A stretch of DNA of 17,025 bases, taken from positions 1 to 17,025 of the forward strand of contig CAZGWJ010000060.1 in NCBI GenBank assembly GCA_964529445.1, in the 5' to 3' direction. The stretch comes from CAZGWJ01 sp964529445. Its GTDB lineage: Bacteria; Oederibacteriota; Muellerivitia; Muellerivitales; Muellerivitaceae. The notes beneath the pieces are model-generated. The model worked only from the letters and a program-made list of their open reading frames with translations. It was not told the origin of the DNA and made no database searches. Below are positions 6,801-12,935 of the stretch, piece by piece. Positions within the stretch are counted from its first letter, which is position 1. Each line of letters starts with the position of its first letter. The position numbers and the translations under genes are program-made.

Positions 6801-7251
6801 CTCCTTCCCGCGCCAGAGAAGGGATCCCCGGGGCTTGTGCCTGGCGGATTATTTACGCCCGCTGTCGTCCGGTGAAAAGGACCAGGTCGCCTTCCATGTG
6901 GTGACCGCGGGTCCCAAAGCCACGGAAGCCATCGAGAGATTGAATCGGGAGGGGAAGTATACGGACGCGCTGTTCCTTCACGGCTTGGCGGTCCAGACCG
7001 CCGAGGCGATGGCCGAATGGCTGCACCGGCGCATCCGTGCCGAGTGGGGCTTGTCCGAGAATCGCGGGAAGAGGTATTCGCCGGGTTACCCGGCCCTGCC
7101 GGACACGGCGGATAACGCGAAGATCTTCGCGGTGTTGGAGCCGGAAAAGAACATCGGGATGACGCTGACGCCGGGGTTCATGATGGTGCCGGAACAGTCC
7201 ACGTGCGCGATCGTCCTGCACCACCCCGCCGCGGAATACTTCGCCATCTGA
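3820..7251 (+). CDS. metH: Cobalamin-dependent methionine synthase
   Basis: 1143 residues, close to the family's usual 1150-1230. It transfers a methyl group from 5-methyltetrahydrofolate through cob(I)alamin to homocysteine. Domains in order: homocysteine-binding barrel (about 1-310) with zinc ligands C229 (GLNCSTGP) and C295-C296 (GGCCGTTPEH); pterin-binding barrel (about 335-610) starting at PLIVGERINAQGS; cobalamin cap and Rossmann domain (about 640-850) with the cofactor histidine H733 in DVHDIGKN plus GLSALLVSTS and LLGGAAI; a short Pro/Ala linker; and an AdoMet reactivation domain (about 890-1143) with RGKRYSPGYPALPD near 1082-1095. All four modules are present, so the protein should be self-reactivating. 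The GTG at 3820 is chosen for its Shine-Dalgarno. No B12 riboswitch was recognised upstream. Downstream lies a repeat-filled gap, and I saw no terminator. Confidence 0.98.
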   Translation: MVKPTFLEQLKKRVLVFDGSMGAYLQSLGPTKEDFEGHEGLNDWLVLSKPSMVRAVHEGYLKAGCDAILTNTLSGSRFKLAEYGLEDKVRELNLAAARLAREAAVAHSTPEKPRFVVGDLGPSGFLPASEDPDLGRVTVEEIEQAFYDQTLALLEGGVDALIVETGQDILEVRASALGADRARRERGSKAALIVSVTLDSTGRMLLGTDIASVIATFRRLPIDVLGLNCSTGPKEMRDSVRILCQTSPFPVIVQPNAGIPENRGGKAFYPLMPEELASAHKEFVEEFGVAIVGGCCGTTPEHIRRVVEAVGVRAPKIRVLPGSNDASSMIKRVPLDQDPKPLIVGERINAQGSKKAKEMLLKNDYEGLLQLARAQAEAGAHALDVCVAMTERSDEKAQMRALVKKLALGVDAPLMIDTTEPEVLEAALMQYPGRALVNSINLEGDGSRLKRICPVAARYGALLVALTIDEQGMARTRDRKLEVAKRIQARCERDYGISAEDLLFDCLTFTLATGEKDLADSAVETLEAIRLVKKEIPGARTILGLSNVSFGLPKSVREVLNSVFLYHAVKAGLDAAILNPLDIRAYSSIPEEERRLAEDLLFNRGENPLAALLKCFEGRGPASAAPAGDPLKGLSAEERVRWKIVNRKGEGIEQDLDEVLKGRSAVDAINGVLLPAMKEVGDRFGAGEIILPFVLQSAEVMKRAVSHAEKFLDKNASASKGTVVLATVYGDVHDIGKNLVKTILSNNGYTVHDLGKQVPVQVIVQKAKELKADAIGLSALLVSTSKQMPLCVEELAKAGLSFPVLLGGAAINHRFAHRVGFPGGVYYEPGVFYSKDAFEGLSILNKLSDAQLRDGFRRQVREEADRYRDLDANAAAVPPAPAPASSVKPAPDVPKAPFLGTAVIDRIPLREVWAHLDLLQLYKLNWGVKAKSPEEYRDLIRTKYEPLRLQLQEQVLRDQLFDPKALYGFFQAGRDGDSVAVFDAKDPKREVLRFSFPRQRRDPRGLCLADYLRPLSSGEKDQVAFHVVTAGPKATEAIERLNREGKYTDALFLHGLAVQTAEAMAEWLHRRIRAEWGLSENRGKRYSPGYPALPDTADNAKIFAVLEPEKNIGMTLTPGFMMVPEQSTCAIVLHHPAAEYFAI

Positions 7252-7277
7252 ACGATCCATCCGAAGCTTGGGAATGA

Positions 7278-7328
7278 TTTACCACCAGCCGCCTTCGGCG
7301 GCCACCATGGCGCTGCGCGCCGCACTAG
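7278..7328 (-). repeat. TGGTG double-hairpin element, copy F (reverse orientation)
   Basis: Minus-strand reading: CTAGTG, hairpin CGGCGC-GCA-GCGCCA, TGGTG, hairpin GCCGCC-GAA-GGCGGC, TGGTGGTAAA. The first stem has a mismatch at its outer pair. Its loop is GCA rather than GAA, still a GNA loop. It begins 26 bp after the metH stop codon. Confidence 0.88.
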
Positions 7329-7365
7329 TAGGCAGGAATTAAATAGCCAATAAGGCAAAGGTTGT

Positions 7366-7416
7366 TTGGTGCCCCCCGTAAGGGGGTGGTGGGCCGCGAA
7401 GCGGCCTGGTGGTGAA
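7366..7416 (+). repeat. TGGTG double-hairpin element, copy G
   Basis: TTGGTG at 7366-7371; CCCCCC-GTAA-GGGGG at 7372-7386 (one G fewer than usual); TGGTG at 7387-7391; GGCCGC-GAA-GCGGCC at 7392-7406; TGGTGGTGAA at 7407-7416. It is the first of three tandem copies. Confidence 0.9.
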
Positions 7417-7467
7417 AGACCGGTTGCAGGTTCATTTTGTATTTGTGGTTGTTAACCCAAGAGTCTT

Positions 7468-7518
7468 CTGGTGCCCCCCGTAAGGGGGATGGTGGGCCGC
7501 GAAGCGGCCTGGTGGTGA
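7468..7518 (+). repeat. TGGTG double-hairpin element, copy H
   Basis: CTGGTG at 7468-7473; CCCCCC-GTAA-GGGGGA at 7474-7489; TGGTG at 7490-7494; GGCCGC-GAA-GCGGCC at 7495-7509; TGGTGGTGA at 7510-7518. The 51-52-bp segments before and after it are nearly identical: both contain GGTTGCAGGTTCATTTTG and GTTAACCCAAG. The repeat unit is therefore about 102 bp, not only the hairpins. Confidence 0.9.
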
Positions 7519-7570
7519 GCGGTCGGTTGCAGGTTCATTTTGTATTTGTGGTTGTTAACCCAAGTGTCTT

Positions 7571-7622
7571 TTGGTGCCCCCCGTAAGGGGGGTGGTGGGC
7601 CGCGAAGCGGCCTGGTGGTGAA
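7571..7622 (+). repeat. TGGTG double-hairpin element, copy I
   Basis: TTGGTG at 7571-7576; CCCCCC-GTAA-GGGGGG at 7577-7592; TGGTG at 7593-7597; GGCCGC-GAA-GCGGCC at 7598-7612; TGGTGGTGAA at 7613-7622. It runs directly into AAAGGAG, the Shine-Dalgarno of the zinc-ribbon gene starting at 7634, so this copy forms that gene's immediate leader. Confidence 0.9.
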
Positions 7623-7633
7623 AGGAGTCGGAA

Positions 7634-7831
7634 ATGGGTTCGGGGATCACCGAGAAGGACCGGCGGATGGCGCAGAAGTGCGTCGAATGCCCCGTGTGCC
7701 GCAAGGCCCGCAGGGACCAGAAGGGCCCGGTTTTCTGGTTCGTGAAGACCATCGAAGGCGGGATGTGCCCGTTCTGCAAGGCCTACGAGAAGGTCTACGG
7801 ACGGAAGGCGCACGAACCGGAACCGTCCTGA
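7634..7831 (+). CDS. Small zinc-ribbon-like protein
   Basis: 65 residues. AAAGGAG at 7621-7627 is a good Shine-Dalgarno ahead of ATG 7634. Five cysteines are arranged C16-x2-C19-x2-C22 near the N-terminus and C45-x2-C48 (CPFC) 22 residues later, with a basic linker and an aromatic strand (GPVFWFVKTI) between. Two CxxC pairs at this spacing are typical of a zinc ribbon or knuckle. I recognise no specific family; nucleic-acid or protein binding is possible but not shown. The leader is the last tandem hairpin element. The gene converges with the methyltransferase gene, whose stop lies 12 bp away. Confidence 0.72.
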   Translation: MGSGITEKDRRMAQKCVECPVCRKARRDQKGPVFWFVKTIEGGMCPFCKAYEKVYGRKAHEPEPS

Positions 7832-7843
7832 GCCGCTGTCCCG

Positions 7844-8545
7844 TCAGTCGCGGTTTTTTCCCAGCAGTTTCTTGACCTTTCTCTTGGCGCGCAGGGAGAG
7901 GGGCAGGTCCCCCTTCTGGGGCGCTTCCTTGCGCCAGACGTCGCCCTTCTCCAGCACGACGATGCTGTCGTAGAAGTGGATGCCGAGGGTCTGCCGGGTG
8001 ATGAGGTCCGGCTTCACCTTCCCGCGGCTGTGGTCCGCGTTCAGGCGGTCGATGTATCCCTTGCAGAGGTTCACGAAGGTGCCGGGCTCATCCACCCCCC
8101 CGCCGAACTCCTCCCAATAGGCCGTGTGCAGGTCCTCCACCATGTAAACGCCGTTCTTGGGCATCTTCGGATAGAGGTGATCGAAGCTAGCGGAAATGTG
8201 CTTCATCACATGGCTTCCGTCGTCCAACACGACGTCCGGAATCCCGAACTCGTCGATGACGCTTTGCAGGAACTTCGGATCGCTCTGGTCGCCGATGCGC
8301 ACGAAGACGCCATCCTGTTCATGCTTCTTGCAGGACTTGTCGATGTCGATGCCGACCACTTTCGCCAGCGGGCCGAAATACCTCTGCCACATCGCCAGCG
8401 ATCCACCCTTGGAAACGCCGATCTCGAGGAAGGTGACGGATCGGTCCCGGAACCACGAGAAGTGCCTCTCGTAGACGGGAAAGTAATGGACCCATTTATG
8501 GATGATCTTGCCCTTGTGGGTGCAGAAGTCCTGCCAGAGACTCAT
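7844..8545 (-). CDS. Class I SAM-dependent methyltransferase (macrocin / sugar O-methyltransferase-like)
   Basis: 233 residues; the ATG on the minus strand is preceded by GGGAG six bases upstream. The SAM-binding strand-loop is FLEIGVSKGGSL (39-50) and the acidic tip of the second strand is GIDID (65-69). Further conserved blocks are IGDQSDPKF (84-92), VVLDDGSHVMKH (106-117), MVEDLHTAYWEEFGGG (135-150) and IHFYDSIVVLEK. The DDGSH and EDLHTxYW blocks are characteristic of sugar O-methyltransferases of the macrocin/mycinamicin (MycE-like) type, where acidic residues bind a metal. The substrate is probably a hexose in a glycan or glycolipid, by family analogy. The C-terminus is basic (RAKRKVKKLLGKNRD). 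It is monocistronic here and not adjacent to other glycan genes on the same strand. Confidence 0.85.
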   Translation of the reverse strand: MSLWQDFCTHKGKIIHKWVHYFPVYERHFSWFRDRSVTFLEIGVSKGGSLAMWQRYFGPLAKVVGIDIDKSCKKHEQDGVFVRIGDQSDPKFLQSVIDEFGIPDVVLDDGSHVMKHISASFDHLYPKMPKNGVYMVEDLHTAYWEEFGGGVDEPGTFVNLCKGYIDRLNADHSRGKVKPDLITRQTLGIHFYDSIVVLEKGDVWRKEAPQKGDLPLSLRAKRKVKKLLGKNRD

Positions 8546-8852
8546 GGGACGCTCCCGGGGTTGATGGAACCGATTCTACTATCATGCCGTCTTCGAGCGG
8601 GGCGTTTTCGCGGCGCTCGATCGGGAATATTTCCTGCTGTCCTCGGCGGAAAACCCCCGTCCCGTCGAGGATTCACCCGGAAATGTTGCCGCATCCGGCC
8701 TGTGTAAGAATTACCCAATGGACAGGATTGTCGCATTCCGATTTTCCGTTTGTAACATTGAATAATCCTCGGTCGTCGTATATCAAGGAGCCATGAGAAC
8801 CACTGCGACACGGGCGTGGAGCCCGATGCATGATGAAACCGGAGCGCAAGCC
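8546..8852. other. Divergent intergenic region without a supported gene
   Basis: This region separates the minus-strand methyltransferase from the plus-strand 66-residue gene and should hold both promoters. The left part (to about 8680) is GC-rich and the right part (8700-8775) is AT-richer, around TTGTAACATTGAATAATCC. I could not identify a convincing -35/-10 pair. An open frame at 8573-8764 has protein-like composition but lacks a start codon. Confidence 0.5.
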
Positions 8853-9053
8853 ATGACCACCCTCACCATCCTCACCGTGGAGGGTCAGACCCTCCTTTTC
8901 AAGGAGCCCAAGAAGTTCGGCCCCTCGACGGATGCGCAGGGAAGGGCCTGTTACATCGTGGAAGAGGACGACGGCATCGCCCACATCAAGCACACCTTCG
9001 TGTGGGAGAACATCGTCTCCGTGACCGAGAAGAAGCACAAGGCAGAGGCCTAA
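8853..9053 (+). CDS. Small conserved-looking hypothetical protein, 66 residues
   Basis: ATG 8853 is preceded by GGAG (8841-8844) at eight bases. An in-frame ATG at 8793 with AAGGAG only two bases away would add 20 residues of poor-looking sequence, so it is less likely. The protein is short and strand-rich: MTTLTILTVEGQTLLF, then KKFGPSTDAQGRACYIVEED, then a segment ending HTFVWENIVSVTEKKHK. It has no signal peptide or membrane segment. The pattern suggests a small beta-barrel-like domain, but I recognise no family. It may end at the weak hairpin at 9189-9212. Confidence 0.62.
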   Translation: MTTLTILTVEGQTLLFKEPKKFGPSTDAQGRACYIVEEDDGIAHIKHTFVWENIVSVTEKKHKAEA

Positions 9054-9061
9054 CCTTCGGC

Positions 9062-9190
9062 AATGAGCAGTTGGGAATGATGAATGAGGAGTGGTGAGCC
9101 AAGGCCGGATCTTTCCGAATATTGTGGTTATTATCCTTTGTGTAATCCCCGTAGGTGTTCATTAACTCCTAATTCCTAATTTCTCATTCC
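9062..9190. repeat. Short-period intergenic repeats in inverted arrangement
   Basis: The left block (9062-9098) is built of variants of GGAATGA and AATGAGGAG. The right block (9160-9190) is CATTAACTCCTAATTCCTAA followed by TTTCTCATTCC, whose complement reads as GGAATGAG and GGAATTAGGAG units. The two blocks are thus imperfect inverted copies about 60 bp apart. The DNA between them is AT-rich and carries no recognisable gene. Confidence 0.5.
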
Positions 9191-9212
9191 GCCAAAAGCG
9201 GCGGCTTTCTTT
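9189..9212 (+). terminator. Weak possible terminator
   Basis: CCGCC (9189-9193) can pair with GGCGG (9200-9204) around a six-base loop AAAAGC, followed by CTTTCTTT. The stem is only 5 bp and the T-tract is interrupted. Position downstream of the 66-residue gene and before the 9251 operon is the main support. Confidence 0.35.
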
Positions 9213-9250
9213 GTGTTAAAATCGCACTATCCTCTTTCGGGAGCGGGTGC

Positions 9251-10780
9251 GTGAACTTCCTCAGGCGCAAGGCTTGGGTCCTCCAGTCCACCGAGATCCT
9301 CGCGACGGTCCTTCTCCTTCTTCAGTTCTCCGTGGCGCTGGGAGCCTGGTTCTCCAACCGCATTGGATCGCCGGCTGTCCTGGGCTTCGCCATCCTCGAT
9401 CTGGCGGTTTGGGCCCTCATCCTGTTCCTCATCCTGGACCGATCCGTCCCTCCCCTGGGCCGGTCGGGCATCCTCCGGGAATTGGCCCCCTTTCTGGCGA
9501 TCCTCTTCGTCTATGACCTGGGCGGACGTCTCGTCCGGGTGATCCATCCCGTGACCTATGATTATTCCGTGCGGGCCTTGGGACCCTGGTTCTTCAAGGC
9601 TTGGGTTCCCGGTGAGGGCGGACTTCTGTCTCCGGCCCTGGTGGGTGCCTTGAGCCTCCTCTATCTTTCCCTCTTCGTCTGGCTGGCCGCGATCATCCTT
9701 TACCATCTTCTCTACCGCCGCTCGCTCTATCCGCGATTCCTCCTGGGCTTGATGGTCCTCTACGGGATCGTTGCAACGGGTCATCTCATCTATCCCGATC
9801 CGGTACCGCGGATCGCCGATCCGGCCGCCTGGGCGGGCGCCTCGGGTCCTCTCTTCCGGATCGTGGACCTGGCCTGCTGCCGTTCGAATCCCTTCCCGAG
9901 CCTGCAGGGAGTCCTGGTCCTGTACCTCCTGTTCTGGCAGTCCCGTCAGGATCGGGGCGGGCTCCTTTGGGGAATTCCCCTGGGATCGGGGATCGTCCTG
10001 TCGGCCCTCCTGTTGGGCGATCTTTATCCGGCCCAGGTCGTTTCCGGGGCCTTGGCCGCGTTCGCGGCCCACGTTGCCGCACCCGGTTTGGAGCAGGCCT
10101 GGGATCGCGTTCGGAGGGCCTTGAACCCGCCGGTCACGTGGCTGACCGGGATCGTCGAGGGGCGCGGAGGGGCCTGGGGAAAGCTGGCCGGCCGGATGGG
10201 GGATATCCTGCCGCTGGGGGGTGCCGTTTCGCCGGGCGTCGTTTTCGGCCCGGTGCCCCGGCACCGCGGGGAAGAGCCGTTGCGCCAGGCGGTGGCCCAT
10301 CTCGGCGAGGGGCCCTTCTGGTTGAGACCCTCGGACGAGTCCGGATCCAAGAGCAACACCCTCCGCGCCCTGAAGCCCCTCTCCCGGGAACAGGCCTTGC
10401 GCGCGATCTTCCAGGCGGGCGGGAAGAAGAGCTTCCTCCTCCAGCGCGCGTTGAAGGTCACGGCCGTGGGCCTCTGCCGATCCGCCCCTTCCACGGGCGG
10501 TGAATTGCCGGAGGTCTTCCTGCGGGCGACCCTCCTGCCCCGCGGGGAGAACCGGGAACTGCGTCTTTGGCCGGGCGCCCTCTTCGGGGGGCGAGTCGAG
10601 GGTCCCTGGGTCTATTACCCGAAGGAATTTCCCGTGAGGGGATTCGGACTCTTCGAGCTGGCGGGGTTGACCCGCCGCCTCGCCTCTCGGTGGGGCGCGG
10701 CCGCGGAGGTCGAGTGGGTCTTGTCCGACGGGAAGGTCTTCATCCTCGACGGGCGACCCCTCCGCCGGATCGGGACCTGA
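9251..10780 (+). CDS. Polytopic membrane protein: degenerate PAP2_3-like domain fused to a PEP-synthase-like ATP-grasp domain
   Basis: 509 residues from GTG 9251, with GGGAG at 9239-9243. Residues 1-280 are membrane-embedded, with clear hydrophobic helices near 15-35, 43-62, 78-90, 128-155, 162-182, 219-230 and 238-256. FPSLQG (215-220) and GDLYPAQVVSG (256-266) align in pattern with the PAP2_3 (inositol-phosphotransferase type) motifs PSLH and GNHYxxDxxxG. The catalytic His, His and Asp are replaced by Q219, L258 and Q262. Residues about 310-505 look like a shortened N-terminal domain of PEP synthase/PPDK: GRMGDILPLGGAVSPGVVF (cf. GGKxANLxxLxxxGxPVPPGFV), WLRPSDES (cf. VRSSAxxED), FLLQRAL (cf. 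VVVQRMV) and VEWVLSDGKVFILDGRPL (cf. IEWAxDxGxLYxLQARPI). Both assignments are by eye. The stop is four bases before the next gene, implying co-transcription with the GT-C enzyme. Confidence 0.6.
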   Translation: MNFLRRKAWVLQSTEILATVLLLLQFSVALGAWFSNRIGSPAVLGFAILDLAVWALILFLILDRSVPPLGRSGILRELAPFLAILFVYDLGGRLVRVIHPVTYDYSVRALGPWFFKAWVPGEGGLLSPALVGALSLLYLSLFVWLAAIILYHLLYRRSLYPRFLLGLMVLYGIVATGHLIYPDPVPRIADPAAWAGASGPLFRIVDLACCRSNPFPSLQGVLVLYLLFWQSRQDRGGLLWGIPLGSGIVLSALLLGDLYPAQVVSGALAAFAAHVAAPGLEQAWDRVRRALNPPVTWLTGIVEGRGGAWGKLAGRMGDILPLGGAVSPGVVFGPVPRHRGEEPLRQAVAHLGEGPFWLRPSDESGSKSNTLRALKPLSREQALRAIFQAGGKKSFLLQRALKVTAVGLCRSAPSTGGELPEVFLRATLLPRGENRELRLWPGALFGGRVEGPWVYYPKEFPVRGFGLFELAGLTRRLASRWGAAAEVEWVLSDGKVFILDGRPLRRIGT

Positions 10781-10784
10781 CGGT

Positions 10785-12935
10785 ATGGCTCGCCTGAAGG
10801 TGCGAAGACCCGAGAGTCCCTGGCCCTATGTGGCCTGGCTCGTCGTGGGGTTGGCGGCGCTGTCCTATTCCCGCCTGAACGTCTATTTATTCGTCTCGGT
10901 GTTCCTGGCCGGTGTCGTCTGGCCCGCCTGGCGGGCCGACGCGGTCCTGCGGGCGGGAGCGGCGTTGCCCCGATCGGGAAGGGAAACCCTGCCGGCGGTT
11001 CGTCCGGGTTTCGTGTTGTTCCTTCTGGCCGCGGCCGTCGCGGTCCGGTTCTTCCGGCTTACCACGCTTTCGGCCTGGCCTCTTTTCGACGAAGGCGTGT
11101 ACAGTTACGCGGCCATCGAGATGATCCAGGGGGCGCCGCCCATCCTCTTCTACGGGAACAGCCAGGCGCCTCCCTCCTTCTTCTGGGCCTTGGCGGTCCT
11201 GTACCGGTGTTTCGGCGTCTCCCTGGGCGGAATGTGGTTCCTGCCGGCCCTCTTTTCGTTGATCTTCGTGCCGCTCGCCTGGTGGGCCGCCCGGAAGTGG
11301 TATTCCCCCTCCGCCTCGGCCTTCATCGCGGGCCTGGCCGCCCTCTCCTTCTGGCCCATGTACCTGGGCCGATTCTCCGTGATGACCATTACCCTCCTTC
11401 CGCTGATGGCGCTGGCCTTCGGGGCCCTGGGGGCGGCCTTCTCGAAGAACGCCACATGGCGTTCCTGGTTGTCCTTGGGCGTGGTGTTGGGAGCGGGTTT
11501 CTACACGCACCTGCATTGGCTGGCCGTGGCCCCGGTCCTGGCCGTCACGGCCGGGTGGGTCCTTTGGAAACGGGGGCGGATTTCTTCCGCGAAGGCGGCC
11601 GCCCTGGTCGTTCCCCTGGTCCTTCTCCCCATGCCGCTTGTCGTGGCGGCCCTGAAGGAGGGGTTCGGCACCTACCTCGCTCACCTGTGGGCCATCAAGC
11701 CCTCGATGCGTCCCCTGGATCAGTTGGACCTGGCCATCCGCTACGTGGGGTCCCTTTTCTGGGGCGTCGATCCCGAGCATTGCACCTACCAGCCGGTCTG
11801 GGGCGGTTTCCTCAACCCGGTCCTCGGGGCGCTCTTCCTGCTCGGGATTGCGGCGGCCGTCCGCCGGTTTCGGGAAGGCCGGAACGCCTGGCTGCTGGCG
11901 GCGTTCGTCCTCTGGCTGATGCCCGGGCTTCTCACGAAGGACCTGGAGACCTTCCGGCTCGTGCCGGTGATGCCCGTCCTCTTCGTCCTTGTATGGGAGG
12001 GCTTGTCCCGCCTGCTGGGAGGCGATCCCACACGGAACCTGCGGATCGTTCTCGCGGTGGCGGCCCTGTCCTTCGCGCTCGACGCGAACCACCTCTTCAA
12101 TGTGTACGCGAAACGGTGGGACGTTCCTCGCTATTGGACGGGCCACTCGAAATCGCTGGCTCGCGCCCGGGCCTTCTCCCTGCTCGAGGCCAAGGCGCAT
12201 ACCCAGGGGCCCGGCCTGGTGTATACCCGGTTCGTTCCGGGGCTTCCGGATCCCACCCTGGAGGTGGCTGTCTACGAGTTCAACGCGGTGGACAATCCGG
12301 CGGTGAAGCCCTACCTGTGCCGGTGGGCGGCCTTCCTCGTCAATACCAACTACGAAGGGGCCCTCAAACAGGCCTATCCCTTCGGGCGGGGTTTCCCACT
12401 GGATACCGAGGGCGTTTCGCCCGACGGGGGATGGACGCTCTTCATAACGCCCCTGCTCGACGGCAAGGTGCGGCAGGACCTTGAGGCTTGGACGCGCGTC
12501 CACCGGGAAATGACGCCCTATTGGCGTGACGCCATGAACTACGTTTACGGGACGGATTACGCCCGCTACCTTCCCGCCCTGGAAAACGCTTTCGGGAAGG
12601 ACCTGCCGGACCCCCTGCTAACGGCCCTCCGGGCGGAGATCGAATCGGACGCCCTCTTCAAGTCCGATACCCTGGCCGCCCGTCCGCAGGAGGGCGTTTC
12701 CGGGAAGCCCTTCGGGCGATCCGTGCAAGCCCTCTCAAAGGCCTTGCAAACGGGCCCGCCCTTCGCGCATCTTTATTATCGCCTTGGGCACTTGCACCTC
12801 ATCCGGGGGGAGGGGCCCGAGGCCCGAAGGGCCTTCGAGTCAGCGACCCGCTGTCCCGTGGACCGCACCCGGTCCAGGGATGTGCTGGCGACCTTGACGT
12901 CCACGGCCGGGGAATCCAGGAAGAGGGAACCATGA
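10785..12935 (+). CDS. GT-C superfamily glycosyltransferase (PMT/ArnT-like) with C-terminal soluble extension
   Basis: 716 residues. It has about 11-12 hydrophobic helices up to residue 440, then a soluble region. The first large loop after the third helix carries F101-D102-E103-G-V-Y (PLFDEGVYSYAA), the catalytic acidic motif of lipid-phosphosugar-using GT-C enzymes, followed by NSQAPPSFFWALAVLY, which resembles the SxxPPLxxW block. GVDPEHCTYQPVWGG (near 329-343) resembles the later GDxxxxxNxP loop. Such enzymes transfer a sugar from a polyprenyl-phosphate donor on the outer face of the membrane. Residues about 640-700 (HLYYRLGHLHLIRGEGPEAR, then RAFESATRCP) look like a TPR-type helical repeat. 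The start lies four bases after the upstream stop and the end overlaps the lipoprotein gene by four bases, so all three are probably one operon. Acceptor and sugar are unknown. Confidence 0.85.
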   Translation: MARLKVRRPESPWPYVAWLVVGLAALSYSRLNVYLFVSVFLAGVVWPAWRADAVLRAGAALPRSGRETLPAVRPGFVLFLLAAAVAVRFFRLTTLSAWPLFDEGVYSYAAIEMIQGAPPILFYGNSQAPPSFFWALAVLYRCFGVSLGGMWFLPALFSLIFVPLAWWAARKWYSPSASAFIAGLAALSFWPMYLGRFSVMTITLLPLMALAFGALGAAFSKNATWRSWLSLGVVLGAGFYTHLHWLAVAPVLAVTAGWVLWKRGRISSAKAAALVVPLVLLPMPLVVAALKEGFGTYLAHLWAIKPSMRPLDQLDLAIRYVGSLFWGVDPEHCTYQPVWGGFLNPVLGALFLLGIAAAVRRFREGRNAWLLAAFVLWLMPGLLTKDLETFRLVPVMPVLFVLVWEGLSRLLGGDPTRNLRIVLAVAALSFALDANHLFNVYAKRWDVPRYWTGHSKSLARARAFSLLEAKAHTQGPGLVYTRFVPGLPDPTLEVAVYEFNAVDNPAVKPYLCRWAAFLVNTNYEGALKQAYPFGRGFPLDTEGVSPDGGWTLFITPLLDGKVRQDLEAWTRVHREMTPYWRDAMNYVYGTDYARYLPALENAFGKDLPDPLLTALRAEIESDALFKSDTLAARPQEGVSGKPFGRSVQALSKALQTGPPFAHLYYRLGHLHLIRGEGPEARRAFESATRCPVDRTRSRDVLATLTSTAGESRKREP

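Larger units (their letters stand above)
7278..7416. repeat. Inverted pair of hairpin elements (F + 37-nt spacer + G)
   Basis: Second occurrence of the composite seen at 1775-1914. The spacer 7329-7365 matches 1826-1862 at 36 of 37 positions, reading TAGGCAGGAATTAAATAGCC in its first half. The left arm (F) has diverged from D in its second stem and at its edges, while the right arm (G) is nearly identical to E. Confidence 0.85.

Noticed and set aside
7366..7622. CRISPR-like array
   Set aside because: The unit is about 102 bp, contains two long hairpins, and the intervening segments are nearly identical rather than unique. No cas genes are present.
8573..8764. Protein-like open frame (FYYHAVFERGVFAALDREYF and onward)
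   Set aside because: It has no usable start codon after the upstream in-frame stop and no homology I recognise; it may be a gene remnant, but this cannot be supported.
8793..8852. Upstream ATG extending the 66-residue gene by 20 codons
   Set aside because: The Shine-Dalgarno AAGGAG is only two bases from this ATG and the added residues look non-coding; ATG 8853 has better spacing.
9211..9250. Promoter with a TAAAAT -10 box upstream of 9251
   Set aside because: TAAAAT at 9217-9222 is close to consensus, but there is no credible -35 at the right distance.
10887..12503. 538-codon minus-strand open frame
   Set aside because: It lies opposite the GT-C glycosyltransferase and has the Gly/Arg/Pro/His-rich composition typical of antisense frames in GC-rich DNA.
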